From the NCBI GenBank assembly GCA_015152555.1, contig SUTS01000005.1, positions 62,001 to 126,000 of the forward strand: 64,000 nucleotides of DNA, written 5' to 3'. The translations under genes were made by a program, and so were the position numbers. This stretch comes from Cyanobacteria bacterium SIG26 (GTDB lineage Bacteria > Cyanobacteriota > Vampirovibrionia > Gastranaerophilales > Gastranaerophilaceae). Position 1 is the stretch's first letter, and every line of letters begins with the position of its first letter. The notes under the pieces were generated by a model. That model was given only the letters and a program-made list of their open reading frames with translations. It was not told the DNA's origin and did not search any database. Below, piece after piece: positions 15,107-24,127 of this stretch.

Positions 15107-15817
15107 ATGCTTTTAGGTGTAAATATTGATCACGTCGCAACATTAAGAAACGCAAGAGGAGGAATAGAACCTGATCCAATTATAGCCGCAGAAATTTGCG
15201 AAAACAATGGAGCAACATCAATTACAACTCACTTAAGAGAAGATAGACGACACATCAAAGATAATGATGTACGCACACTAATCAAGACCTTAAAAACCAA
15301 CCTCAATCTTGAAATGGCAGTAACAGATGAAATGCAAAAAATCGCATTAGAAATCAGACCAAATTCTGTTTGCTTAGTGCCTGAAAAACGAGAAGAAGTT
15401 ACAACCGAAGGTGGCCTAGATGTAGCCGGACAATTAAACAAAATAACAGAATTTGTAAAACCATTAAAAGATGCAGGGATTTTAGTCAGCTTGTTTATTG
15501 ACCCTTCAGAAGAACAAGTTATCGCCAGTTCAAAAACAGGTGCCCAATTTATAGAAATGCATACAGGCACATACGCAAACGCATTTGGAACAGAAAAAGA
15601 GACAGAGGCTTTTGAAGCATTAAAAAACTCCGCAAAATTAGCACAGTCACTAGGTTTAAAAGTCAACGCAGGACACGGATTAAACTATGAAAATGTCCAT
15701 AGAATGCATGAAATAGAAGGCTTATACGAACTAAATATCGGACACAGTATCATTTCAAAAGCAGTATTTGAGGGACTTGGTATTGCGGTTCAAAAAATGT
15801 CAGATTTAATTAAATAA
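15107..15817 (+). CDS. pdxJ: Pyridoxine 5'-phosphate synthase PdxJ
   Basis: 236 residues, normal length for this TIM barrel. Signatures include LGVNIDHVATLRNARGG at the N-terminus, TTHLREDRRHIKD, the catalytic-region EMAVTDEM with CLVPEKREEVTTEGGLD, and GLKVNAGHGLNYENV near the end. PdxJ condenses 1-deoxyxylulose 5-phosphate with 3-amino-2-oxopropyl phosphate to make pyridoxine phosphate, the DXP-dependent vitamin B6 route. It lies 12 bases downstream of murT with AGAAAGGA as ribosome site, in one operon with the next gene. Confidence 0.96.
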   Translation: MLLGVNIDHVATLRNARGGIEPDPIIAAEICENNGATSITTHLREDRRHIKDNDVRTLIKTLKTNLNLEMAVTDEMQKIALEIRPNSVCLVPEKREEVTTEGGLDVAGQLNKITEFVKPLKDAGILVSLFIDPSEEQVIASSKTGAQFIEMHTGTYANAFGTEKETEAFEALKNSAKLAQSLGLKVNAGHGLNYENVHRMHEIEGLYELNIGHSIISKAVFEGLGIAVQKMSDLIK

Positions 15818-15829
15818 GGATTTACAGAA

Positions 15830-16156
15830 ATGAAAAAATCAAATGAAGAAATAATTGAAGAAATGCAACTTGTTGTACAACAAATGGTTATAGACGATTT
15901 GGAAGAAAATCCGGATTGCGCAGATGAGTACTTTGATTGTCAATGTTGCGGCAAAAACAAATGCTTGGCAGGTTCAATACAATATGGTGAATACCGCTTA
16001 TGCAATGACTGCGTATTACTGGCTGAGACAGGCTTTGCTCTTGGTAAATTCACAGACATTCAATCTTTAATTGACGCAATGGAAGATTCAAGACTGGAAG
16101 AAATCTGCCAATTTATTAAAGACGAAGAGAGTCGAAAAAGTAGCTTTGAAAACTAA
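15830..16156 (+). CDS. Small protein with a four-cysteine zinc-finger-like motif
   Basis: 108 residues, unknown family. Acidic helices at each end flank C-Q-C-C-G-K-N-K-C and C-N-D-C (residues about 37-63), a treble-clef or zinc-ribbon-like knuckle. No membrane segment. It follows pdxJ by 12 bases (AAGGA ribosome site) and its stop overlaps the stop of convergent rlmN by four bases. It could be a zinc-dependent adaptor; nothing more can be claimed. Confidence 0.75.
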   Translation: MKKSNEEIIEEMQLVVQQMVIDDLEENPDCADEYFDCQCCGKNKCLAGSIQYGEYRLCNDCVLLAETGFALGKFTDIQSLIDAMEDSRLEEICQFIKDEESRKSSFEN

Positions 16157-17169
16157 ACTTTTCCACGCAATTGACCACAAGCAGCGTCAATATCAGCACC
16201 GCGTTCCAAACGCACGGTAACTTTTTTACCTGCGTGCTCCATCAAGTATTTGAATTTCATAATTGCATTATTACTTGGGCGCTTATAATCATTCTTTTCG
16301 GTCGGATTATACGGTATTAAATTAATATTACACTTTATATCTTTCAAATATGCCGCCAACTGTTTTGCTGACTCAACTGTGTCATTCAAATCTTTTATCA
16401 ACAAATATTCAATCGTAATTCTTCTACCGGTTTTTTCAACGTAATATTTTAACGCACTATGAAGCTCATCCATATTATATTTACCTTCAATCGGCATCAA
16501 TTTCAAACGAGTATCATGATTTGACGCATGAAGCGACAACGCTAATGTAGATTGCATGTCTAAATCAGCCAAACGTCTAATTTGCGGGACAATTCCGGAT
16601 GTTGATAATGTAAGTCTGCGAGCACCAATTTGGAAATTTTCATTAAATATTTCCATAGCTTTTAACACGTTATCTAAATTCAATAAAGGTTCACCTTGCC
16701 CCATAAATACAACATTAGTAACCTTTAGCCCTGTATCGCGCTGAATTGTAAGAACTTGTTCAATAATTTCTTGATATGACAAATTCCTGATAAAACCTCT
16801 TTTTCCTGTTGCACAGAAACTACAATTAACCGCACAACCTACCTGAGAACTCACACAAGCCGTCAAATTCGCACGGTTATCAAATCTCATCAAAACTGTC
16901 TCAACACATTCACCGTCAGGAAATTCCAATAAATACTTTATAGTTCCATCTGAACTAACTTGTTTAACTTTGATTTTTATATCGGTAATTTTTGCAACTT
17001 TTTTCAATTCTTCACGAAATTTTATAGACAAATCAGTCATTTCATCAATTTCTGTCACAGATTTTAAATAAATCCAATTATGAATTTGCCTTGCTCTAAA
17101 TTTTGTTACACCAAGTTCATCTGTTATTTTTTCTATTTCTTGTAAACTTAAACCTGATAAAGTTTTCAT
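16153..17169 (-). CDS. rlmN: Dual-specificity RNA methyltransferase RlmN
   Basis: 338 residues. The radical-SAM cluster motif C-A-V-N-C-S-F-C is followed by ATGKRGFIRNLSYQEI; VFMGQGEPLLNLDNV and GLKVTNVVF are characteristic of RlmN, as are the N-terminal FRARQIHNWIY and the C-terminal TVRLERGADIDAACGQL, which carries the second catalytic cysteine. RlmN methylates C2 of A2503 in 23S rRNA and A37 of some tRNAs. It overlaps the upstream YkgJ-type gene by four bases, so translation is coupled. Confidence 0.97.
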   Translation of the reverse strand: MKTLSGLSLQEIEKITDELGVTKFRARQIHNWIYLKSVTEIDEMTDLSIKFREELKKVAKITDIKIKVKQVSSDGTIKYLLEFPDGECVETVLMRFDNRANLTACVSSQVGCAVNCSFCATGKRGFIRNLSYQEIIEQVLTIQRDTGLKVTNVVFMGQGEPLLNLDNVLKAMEIFNENFQIGARRLTLSTSGIVPQIRRLADLDMQSTLALSLHASNHDTRLKLMPIEGKYNMDELHSALKYYVEKTGRRITIEYLLIKDLNDTVESAKQLAAYLKDIKCNINLIPYNPTEKNDYKRPSNNAIMKFKYLMEHAGKKVTVRLERGADIDAACGQLRGKV

Positions 17170-17849
17170 ACTTGTTTATTTCCTTCGATATTATTTTTAT
17201 AAAATTCAACGATTTCAGCCAATGCATTTAGTTTAAGCAAAACACGTTCAGATTTCAATTTCCAATCAAAAAAACCACAAGTAGGCGGCAAAAATGCTAG
17301 CGGATTATCAGGAAAATCTTTACAAATTTGAGGTCTATTATTATAATCAGGGCAACGATTATCCTCAGTTACACGCGGACAATGATAAAAATAAAACCCT
17401 TCACTAAAATTTTCCATTAAAAAATCAACATACTCAGGATAGATTTTCTTAACATCATCCAAAAACTTGTAAGGCTCAAAAACGGATATAAACTGAGATG
17501 CAAACTCATCACCTGATTCAGCTTTTTGCTTAAGTTGGGAATAAGAAAATTCGCTACAAGCAAACCTGCAACACGCACCACAACCAACACAACAAGAATT
17601 TTTACGATTATTTTTAACTAGTTGCAAAGGTTTTGAAACATCATTTTTTAAAACATTATCTAAATATTTTAAAACACTATTTTGCCAAGATTTACCCTCA
17701 GAATTATCCTGATAAACGTCAAAAATCTCACCTTGAAAATTCTCAGGTTTCAATTTTAAAACCGCATCTTCAATATCAGAAGCGCACTCCAAAAAAATTT
17801 TACGATAATCATTTTTTAAATTATTATACGACTCTGACAAATTTTTCAT
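17166..17849 (-). CDS. YkgJ-family cysteine-cluster protein
   Basis: 227 residues. The central CVGCGACCRFACSEFSYSQ and later CPRVTEDNRCPDYNNRP with QICKDFP give the eight-cysteine pattern of the YkgJ (putative zinc/iron-chelating) family. These soluble proteins are widespread but lack an established activity; metal binding is inferred from cysteines. It is the middle of a tight minus-strand operon: phosphoesterase, this gene (two bases later), rlmN (four-base overlap). Confidence 0.88.
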   Translation of the reverse strand: MKNLSESYNNLKNDYRKIFLECASDIEDAVLKLKPENFQGEIFDVYQDNSEGKSWQNSVLKYLDNVLKNDVSKPLQLVKNNRKNSCCVGCGACCRFACSEFSYSQLKQKAESGDEFASQFISVFEPYKFLDDVKKIYPEYVDFLMENFSEGFYFYHCPRVTEDNRCPDYNNRPQICKDFPDNPLAFLPPTCGFFDWKLKSERVLLKLNALAEIVEFYKNNIEGNKQV

Positions 17850-17851
17850 AA

Positions 17852-18589
17852 TTATAAATGACGCTCTGCAGGATTCAATAACAAATCAGCCAACCTGTCA
17901 GCTCCAATAAAACCTCGTTGGGAAACGATTTGAGCAGCCAACTTATTATCATAAGGTATGAATCTATGGCGAACTTCAAACGAACCTTGGTTAAAATCAA
18001 CAATTGCATAACATGCACGAGGCTCTGATGTCATCGGACGACCTACACTACCAACATTAACAACAGTTTGGCCAGTATTTGTCTGATAACCGCAAGGAAC
18101 ATGAGTGTGCCCACATAAAATCAATTTTTCTTGAGTTCCCTCAATAATTTCTTCAACCACATCTAATGACATTTCCGGCAAAATATCTTCATTATTTGCT
18201 CGAGGAGAACCATGTACTAACAAAACAGTCGTTCCGTCAACCTCCAAACTTAACATTGGAGGCAAATTAGCTAAAAACGCCCGATGAGCATCATCTAAAA
18301 CTTGAACATCATCAGCAATAGCATTTGCCATAACCGGATATTGAGCTTCTAAAAACTCTGCAACCTCAGGACCATATTGAGCAATCATTTTATCAGTATT
18401 ACCTTGAATTACAGTCCAAGTTCCATCTTGAGCCATAACATATTCCGTAACTTCTTTCGGTTGAGGTCCGGCTAAAGCTATATCACCCAAGCAAAAAACA
18501 TGTTCACACCCCTGTTCCATTACATCATTCATAACAGCTTCTAAGGCTTGCACGTTAGCATGTAAATCAGATAAAACTGCAATTCTCAT
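17852..18589 (-). CDS. Calcineurin-like metallophosphoesterase
   Basis: 245 residues. The five metal-site motifs are in order: SDLHAN (residues 7-12), CLGDIALAGP, IQGNTDKM, LLVHGSP and CGHTHVP. This is the YfcE/MJ0936-like class acting on phosphodiesters; the substrate is not evident. The ATG at 18589 has AGAGGG eight bases upstream. It is divergent from ispG with only 39 bases between starts, so their promoters overlap. Confidence 0.9.
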   Translation of the reverse strand: MRIAVLSDLHANVQALEAVMNDVMEQGCEHVFCLGDIALAGPQPKEVTEYVMAQDGTWTVIQGNTDKMIAQYGPEVAEFLEAQYPVMANAIADDVQVLDDAHRAFLANLPPMLSLEVDGTTVLLVHGSPRANNEDILPEMSLDVVEEIIEGTQEKLILCGHTHVPCGYQTNTGQTVVNVGSVGRPMTSEPRACYAIVDFNQGSFEVRHRFIPYDNKLAAQIVSQRGFIGADRLADLLLNPAERHL

Positions 18590-18613
18590 AATTTTAACCC
18601 TCTCGTTTTTATG

Positions 18614-18622
18614 TGATACAAT
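18614..18622 (+). promoter_or_regulatory. Extended -10 element of ispG, leaderless arrangement
   Basis: TGA TACAAT (18614-18622) is followed by six bases and the ATG at 18629. A TTTAAC at about 18593 is the nearest -35-like element, 18 bases upstream. Confidence 0.45.
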
Positions 18623-18628
18623 TATTGT

Positions 18629-19684
18629 ATGATAAAAAGAAGAAAATCAAAAGAAATAACCATCGGAAATGTAAAAATTGGTAATAATAATCCGATTAGC
18701 GTTCAATCTATGTGCAACACAGACACTAGAAATATCGAACAAACAATAACTCAAATAAAAGAATTGGCAGGAGCCGGTTGCGAATTAGTAAGACTTGCCG
18801 TATTAAATAGCGATGCTGCAGATGCAATAAAAGAATTGGTTAAACTTTCACCAATCCCATTAATCGCTGATATTCATTTTGATTACAGATTAGCGATTCA
18901 ATGTATTAATAACGGGATTTCCGCATTAAGACTTAATCCAGGCAATATTGGTAAACGTGAAAATATAGAAAAAGTTGTAAATTTAGCAAAACAACAAAAT
19001 ATTCCTATTAGAATAGGAGTTAATGCAGGTTCGTTAGAAAAAGATTTACTGGAAAAAGATATAACTTTATCTGAAAAAATGGTAGAAAGCGCAATGCGAC
19101 ATATAAAAATCCTTGAAGAATTAGACTTTGACCTGATCAAAGTATCCCTAAAATCTTCTGATGTAATGACAACCATTGACGCATACAAACTTATTTCAGA
19201 AAAAATCGACTACCCGCTACATTTAGGAGTTACAGAAGCCGGAACCCTTAAAGGCGGACTGATAAAATCATCAATAGGTTTAGGCGCACTACTTTCAGAA
19301 GGTATTGGAGATACAATAAGAGTCTCGCTAACAGAAAACCCTATTGAAGAAGTTTTTGCAGGGTTTGAAATTTTAAAAAGCTTAAAACTACGCCAAAAAG
19401 GGGTAAATTTTATATCCTGCCCGACTTGCGGAAGAACACAAATAGATTTAATATCTCTTGCAAAGCAAGTTGAAAATCGATTTAAAAACCTTGATAAAAA
19501 TATCACTATTGCCACTATGGGTTGCGCAGTAAATGGGCCTGGAGAAGCACGACACGCCGATTTTGGCATAGCCGGCGGAATAAATGAAGGTTATATCTTC
19601 AAAAAAGGTGAAGTTATTGCAAAAGTTCCGGAAGCAGATTTACTTGATAAACTTGAAGAAATAATACAGAAATCTTACGAATAA
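18629..19684 (+). CDS. ispG: 4-hydroxy-3-methylbut-2-en-1-yl diphosphate synthase IspG
   Basis: 351 residues, the short bacterial form without the plant insert. N-terminal VQSMCNTDTRNIEQT and LIADIHFDYRLAIQ belong to the TIM barrel; the C-terminal domain has CPTCGRTQIDLI and ATMGCAVNGPGEARHADFG with the three cysteines and glutamate that bind the [4Fe-4S] cluster. IspG performs the penultimate step of the methylerythritol phosphate isoprenoid pathway, which agrees with use of the DXP-dependent PdxJ. No Shine-Dalgarno site is seen; an extended -10 (TGATACAAT) ends six bases before the ATG, suggesting a leaderless mRNA. Confidence 0.97.
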   Translation: MIKRRKSKEITIGNVKIGNNNPISVQSMCNTDTRNIEQTITQIKELAGAGCELVRLAVLNSDAADAIKELVKLSPIPLIADIHFDYRLAIQCINNGISALRLNPGNIGKRENIEKVVNLAKQQNIPIRIGVNAGSLEKDLLEKDITLSEKMVESAMRHIKILEELDFDLIKVSLKSSDVMTTIDAYKLISEKIDYPLHLGVTEAGTLKGGLIKSSIGLGALLSEGIGDTIRVSLTENPIEEVFAGFEILKSLKLRQKGVNFISCPTCGRTQIDLISLAKQVENRFKNLDKNITIATMGCAVNGPGEARHADFGIAGGINEGYIFKKGEVIAKVPEADLLDKLEEIIQKSYE

Positions 19685-19767
19685 TCTGTAACCCCATTTG
19701 TAAATAATTTATAATATTATTGCCAGATTACTAAAAAAAAACTATAATGTTAAAAAAAGAGGTGGCT

Positions 19768-20088
19768 ATGAAAAAACTTTTGTTACTTATGATAATTGCA
19801 ATAGCAGCACAAACAAATTGTAACGCAGCTATTTCAGTTGATCAAACAACAAATCCTACAGTATTAAAAAACTCAGGATATTCGACTACAACAACAGAAA
19901 TGGTAAATATATCTAAAGCCAGAGCAAATGGACAAGAATATTATACTGACGATGAGTTGGCATACAAAAACCAAAACTGGTTTGTAAAATTCTGGAGAAA
20001 ATTATATGTCTATACAGATCCTGCGGCAGAGGATTACTCACTTTATCATCACGATACAAAAACAACTCCACATTACACAGATTTCTAA
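19768..20088 (+). CDS. Small secreted protein of unknown function
   Basis: 106 residues from the ATG at 19768 (AGAGG six bases upstream; an in-frame ATG at 19747 is less likely). Residues 1-20 are a signal peptide (KKLLLLMIIAIAAQTNCNA), probably cut near NCNA-AIS. The mature part is polar with Trp/Tyr-rich C-terminus (WFVKFWRKLYVYTD). The 3' 83 bases overlap the start of the next gene in another frame. Confidence 0.7.
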   Translation: MKKLLLLMIIAIAAQTNCNAAISVDQTTNPTVLKNSGYSTTTTEMVNISKARANGQEYYTDDELAYKNQNWFVKFWRKLYVYTDPAAEDYSLYHHDTKTTPHYTDF

Positions 20089-20746
20089 ACTGTCAATTTT
20101 ATTGGGAGCTACAATATTTTTACTTGGCATTTGCTGTAACAACACGGCAAATGCTATTGAATTTGGGCAAATTAAATATAATAACAATAACGAAATTATA
20201 GATTACTCAAAAATTAATAAAAACGAAAAACAACAATTAGCTGACAACTACCTTACCAAAGCACTAACAACAAAAGATTTAAATGAAATAAAAACATACC
20301 TTAAAAAAGCGGCAGCAGAATATTTCATAATGACAAAACTTGAGCCCGAAAACATTTATCCGGTAATTCAATTAGCAAGAATTTATGACTATCTTGGAGA
20401 AAACAGCTATTCAAAAGCATATTTTTTTAGAGCATTAAAAATCAATAAAAATGATGCGGCTACAAACTATTATTTTGGAGAATTTTACTACACCAGAGAA
20501 GATTATAAACGCGCATTGTTTTTCTACCAAAGAGCATTCAAAAACGGTCAATCTGAAAATTACGCGGTCTTAATCAAAATGGCTATAATGTATGAAAAAC
20601 TTGGAGATTTATTAAGAGCAAACCAATATTACAAAAAAGCTTTTTTAGCAAATCCAAACAACGAATTTTTACCTGAAAAAATCAGAGAACTTGAGAATAT
20701 TAAATATATAGATTCAGGTTATTATACGAGGTCTGTCAAATACTAA
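20006..20746 (+). CDS. Secreted or membrane-anchored TPR protein
   Basis: 246 residues. A hydrophobic segment (about 30-50, LSILLGATIFLLGICCNNTA) ends in an ANA-IEF signal-cleavage-like site. Residues about 75-230 are TPR-type helical hairpins (YPVIQLARIYDYLGENSYSK, NYYFGEFYYTREDYKRALFF, AVLIKMAIMYEKLGDLLRAN). It is likely a periplasmic interaction scaffold. The ATG at 20006 has GGAG nine bases before it, but lies 83 bases inside the previous gene; an internal TTG closer to the hydrophobic segment is an alternative start. Confidence 0.75.
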   Translation: MSIQILRQRITHFIITIQKQLHITQISKLSILLGATIFLLGICCNNTANAIEFGQIKYNNNNEIIDYSKINKNEKQQLADNYLTKALTTKDLNEIKTYLKKAAAEYFIMTKLEPENIYPVIQLARIYDYLGENSYSKAYFFRALKINKNDAATNYYFGEFYYTREDYKRALFFYQRAFKNGQSENYAVLIKMAIMYEKLGDLLRANQYYKKAFLANPNNEFLPEKIRELENIKYIDSGYYTRSVKY

Positions 20747-20747
20747 G

Positions 20748-22676
20748 ATGAGAAAAAAACAAATAGCTATAGCTATCATATTAAGTTTATCAGCATTTGC
20801 ACTCACAACCATATACGCAAATGCAACAGAACCTGCTGTTACTTTTTTAGAGGAAAACCAAACCCCGCAAAGACCACAGACATTCATCCCTTTAAATCTT
20901 AACCCAAACGAAGTTGTATTTAAAGCAAACAGCACAAGAATACATGCCATAGACCCAATACTTGGCGCAAACTTTTTCCCCGGAGGAAGAGGTGCAAATA
21001 AAATGGTTATTTATACCAAAGATTTCGGGCTGCACACAGGAACAAATGAATTCGGCACAGAAGCAATCGTAGAAGGTAATACAGTAATAGCATTAAGCGG
21101 AGCTGATTCAACAATACCTGATAACGGTGTTGTAATAAGCGGGCACGGAATTGCCAAAAATTGGATTTCACAAAATATTACTGTCGGCTCAAAAGTATAC
21201 ATAGATGAAGAAAATAACATATTAAATATTTATACGACATCAGAAAGTTATACTTACGAAGCTCGTGAAAAAATAAAAGAAGCTTTATCTATTATTGATT
21301 TTTACAAAACAACAACCTCAAATTATGATTGGCAAAAACCAATGCAGCATATACAAACCGCAGAAAACTATATAAATATAGCCGAACATGAAACAAAAAA
21401 CAGCACTATCTTACAACAATACACAAAAGAAGCTATTGATTCAGCAAATCAAGCTCTAAAAACATCTTTACCATATATCAAAACAGAACTCAAAGGTACA
21501 TGGCTAAGACCAACAGAAACAAGTCGCGAGCAAATTATAGAAACTCTTGAAAAAATCCAATCAAGCGGATTTAATAGTATTTTTTTAGAAACATATTTCC
21601 ACGGAAATACAATTTTCCCTAGTAAAACAATGAATAAATACGGATTTACTGTTCAAAACCCAATATTTGAAGGATTTGACCCGCTCGAAGTTTGGATAAA
21701 AGAAGCTCACAAACGTGATATTAAAGTTCATATTTGGTTCCAATCATTTTATGTAGGTAACAAACCTCCAGAAAACTGTGCTTCAAGTATACTTTCAGTA
21801 AGACCGGATTGGGGAAACAAAACAAAACAATACGCAAACGAACCAACTGCCACACGTTCTATATCCGAGCACAATGGATATTTTATAGATCCTGCAAATC
21901 CTGAAATTCACGAATTTTTACTTGAATTAGTAAGTGAAATTATCGAAAACTATAACCCTGACGGAATCAATCTTGATTATATCAGGTATCCAAATAATAA
22001 TACAGACAAAGCAGAAGCTGCGTGGGGATTTACAGATTACGCCAGAAATGAGTTTAAAACCCAATACGGAATTGACCCTGTAGATTTAACTACGGCTGAT
22101 GTTCAATGGTTTGACTGGAACCAATATCGCCGAGACAATATAACAAAATTTGTGAAAAAAGTCGGGGAATTATGTAAAAAAGAAAAGGTCTATTTGAGTG
22201 CGGTAATATTCCCTGACATTGCATCAGCATTATCATCAAAGCAACAAGATTGGAGAACATGGTCGATAAACGGTTATATAAACGGATTTACACCTTTATT
22301 TTTGACATACGACCAAAGTATGTTAGCATCAATGATGCACGATGTAATTTCAGTTAAAGCACCTACAACAGAATTATATGCGGGGTTATTTGTAACATTT
22401 ATGGGAGGAGCACCAGAAGACCTTGTAAGACAGATCTACCAAACTCGTCGAATGTTTGCAAATGGAGTTATTCTATTTGACTATGCTCACACCACCCCAC
22501 TATACACAACAACACTTATGGCAGGAGCATTTAATGAAAATAAAAAAATTAAATTAACTGAAACAAATAAAAAACGAAAATGGTTTAAACGCAACGAAGA
22601 AAAACAAAGCCAACAACCTACAAAAAGAATTCAAACCAATTCTAAAAACAAAGGAACTTGGGTATTTAGTAAATAA
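20748..22676 (+). CDS. GHL10 (DUF187) glycosyl hydrolase-like secreted protein
   Basis: 642 residues. Signal peptide residues 1-26 (IAIAIILSLSAFALTTIYANA). An N-terminal domain (about 40-150) has the GANFFPGGRGANKMVIYT and PDNGVVISGHG motifs seen before GHL10 domains in cyanobacterial proteins. A helical linker follows, then the GHL10 TIM barrel from about 246 (ELKGTWLRPTETSREQI; GINLDYIRYPNNN near 405; LYAGLFVTFMG) to about 600. The basic tail is low complexity. The family is thought to act on cell-wall or other polysaccharides; the substrate is unknown. No ribosome site is seen; its ATG is one base after the upstream stop, so translation is probably coupled. Confidence 0.85.
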   Translation: MRKKQIAIAIILSLSAFALTTIYANATEPAVTFLEENQTPQRPQTFIPLNLNPNEVVFKANSTRIHAIDPILGANFFPGGRGANKMVIYTKDFGLHTGTNEFGTEAIVEGNTVIALSGADSTIPDNGVVISGHGIAKNWISQNITVGSKVYIDEENNILNIYTTSESYTYEAREKIKEALSIIDFYKTTTSNYDWQKPMQHIQTAENYINIAEHETKNSTILQQYTKEAIDSANQALKTSLPYIKTELKGTWLRPTETSREQIIETLEKIQSSGFNSIFLETYFHGNTIFPSKTMNKYGFTVQNPIFEGFDPLEVWIKEAHKRDIKVHIWFQSFYVGNKPPENCASSILSVRPDWGNKTKQYANEPTATRSISEHNGYFIDPANPEIHEFLLELVSEIIENYNPDGINLDYIRYPNNNTDKAEAAWGFTDYARNEFKTQYGIDPVDLTTADVQWFDWNQYRRDNITKFVKKVGELCKKEKVYLSAVIFPDIASALSSKQQDWRTWSINGYINGFTPLFLTYDQSMLASMMHDVISVKAPTTELYAGLFVTFMGGAPEDLVRQIYQTRRMFANGVILFDYAHTTPLYTTTLMAGAFNENKKIKLTETNKKRKWFKRNEEKQSQQPTKRIQTNSKNKGTWVFSK

Positions 22677-22687
22677 GAATCCGCGAC

Positions 22688-24046
22688 TTAAAATTTATGA
22701 ACGATGAGCGCATAAACATCATTAAACACTACAAATACCATAAATAATATTAACAGTAAAAAGAATACTGAACTGATTTTATTTATAGTTTCTTCATTTA
22801 AAGGTCTACCTCTCAATTTTTCAATCAATAAGAACATAAAATGTCCGCCATCAAGTGCCGGAATTGGTAGGAAATTAACCAATGCCAAATCAAGAGAAAT
22901 CATCGCCGTTAATAATAAACCTGAGAAAAATCCACTATTTTGAATTACATCACCACCAATTTTTGTTATAACAACAATACCATGCAAATCTTGCATCGGG
23001 ATTTTTCCGCTAAACAACATCCACAAGCCATAAACAAGCATATAAGTTTGTTCCCACAAATACGCGAGGGAACCTTTTATCGCTTGTCCAAAGCCTTTTG
23101 TTTTAACCATTACTTGCTTTGATACTAATTCAACACCTAAAATACCTTTCTGGTCAGAATACGCCGATTTTAATTCAACTTCTTCACCATCTCTTAAAAC
23201 AACCATATTAATAGGTCTTTTAGAATCTGAAATTGCATAAGCAATATCAGTTAAAGTTACAGTCCCATCTGAAATATAAGTCTTTTTATCAACTAACTGA
23301 TTACGTAAATTTATTTGAGCCTCAGACAATCCAATTTGATTATCTTTATATTTTTTAAAACCTTTTAAAACATCGTTATCAATTACTAAAGCTGCCTCAT
23401 CTTTTCTTTGAGGTAGAAGAACTTTAGTACCGAAAGCTATCAACTCATCTTGTTGAATTGTTTTATTTAAAGTTTTCAAAGAATTTAAATTCTCATTAAC
23501 AAATTCTTGATCAACTTTACCATCAAACAACTTACTTTTTTGACAGAAAATAGTAAACGCGCTTGGGTTACTAATCTCTGAACCATTTATTTTAATAACT
23601 TGATCACCGGCTTTTAATCCTGATTGAATAGCAGATTCATATTTAACTTTATTTATATAAATATCAGCTTGTCCAAGAGGTAATTGCCCCCAAATACAAG
23701 CCGTAATCAAAACAAACAGAAATGCAGTAATTATATTTGCGATTACACCTGCAGAAATTACAACCATTCTTTGCCAAACGGGTTTATTCATAAATCTTTC
23801 GGAAGAATCTAACGGTACATCAGAATCTTTTTCATCATCAGGAAAAGAAACATAACCACCCAATAAAAATGCGTGGACAACAACATCTACATCTCCAACT
23901 TTTTTACTCCATAAGGTCGGACCTATCGGCAACCCGAACCCAAACTTTGATACTTTAATCCCTAATGCACGAGCTGCAAAAAAATGCCCCGCTTCATGCA
24001 CCAAAACTAAAAAACTTAAAAGTAAAATCATTATAACTATAGACAT
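22688..24046 (-). CDS. rseP: Site-2 protease RseP
   Basis: 452 residues from the ATG at 24046, preceded by GAGGAA five bases upstream; an in-frame upstream ATG at 24088 falls inside a repeat and is rejected. The first helix contains the zinc motif HEAGH, the last membrane segments contain NFLPIPALDGGHFMFLL with the third zinc ligand, and a PDZ-like domain (about 160-320) lies between. RseP-type intramembrane proteases cut anti-sigma factors and signal-peptide remnants. The PDZ region seems longer than usual. It follows pheS across an 81-base gap that holds a GC-rich hairpin repeat. Confidence 0.93.
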   Translation of the reverse strand: MSIVIMILLLSFLVLVHEAGHFFAARALGIKVSKFGFGLPIGPTLWSKKVGDVDVVVHAFLLGGYVSFPDDEKDSDVPLDSSERFMNKPVWQRMVVISAGVIANIITAFLFVLITACIWGQLPLGQADIYINKVKYESAIQSGLKAGDQVIKINGSEISNPSAFTIFCQKSKLFDGKVDQEFVNENLNSLKTLNKTIQQDELIAFGTKVLLPQRKDEAALVIDNDVLKGFKKYKDNQIGLSEAQINLRNQLVDKKTYISDGTVTLTDIAYAISDSKRPINMVVLRDGEEVELKSAYSDQKGILGVELVSKQVMVKTKGFGQAIKGSLAYLWEQTYMLVYGLWMLFSGKIPMQDLHGIVVITKIGGDVIQNSGFFSGLLLTAMISLDLALVNFLPIPALDGGHFMFLLIEKLRGRPLNEETINKISSVFFLLLILFMVFVVFNDVYALIVHKF

Positions 24047-24073
24047 TATATTCCTCTTCTTTATAAACTTATT

Positions 24074-24111
24074 CCCTCGCCCCTGCATCAGGGAGAGGGT
24101 TAGGGTGAGGG
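24074..24111. repeat. GC-rich intergenic hairpin repeat between pheS and rseP
   Basis: CCCTCGCCCCTG (24074-24085) pairs with CAGGGAGAGGG (24089-24099) around a short loop, followed by TTAGGGTGAGGG. It is strikingly G/C-rich against the surrounding AT-rich sequence and resembles a short repeat I have seen in intergenic regions of unrelated bacteria. Confidence 0.6.
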
Positions 24112-24127
24112 TTTATCTCATTTACCC

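Noticed and set aside
15229-15666. 145-codon minus-strand frame in pdxJ
   Set aside because: Antisense shadow of a clear pdxJ gene.
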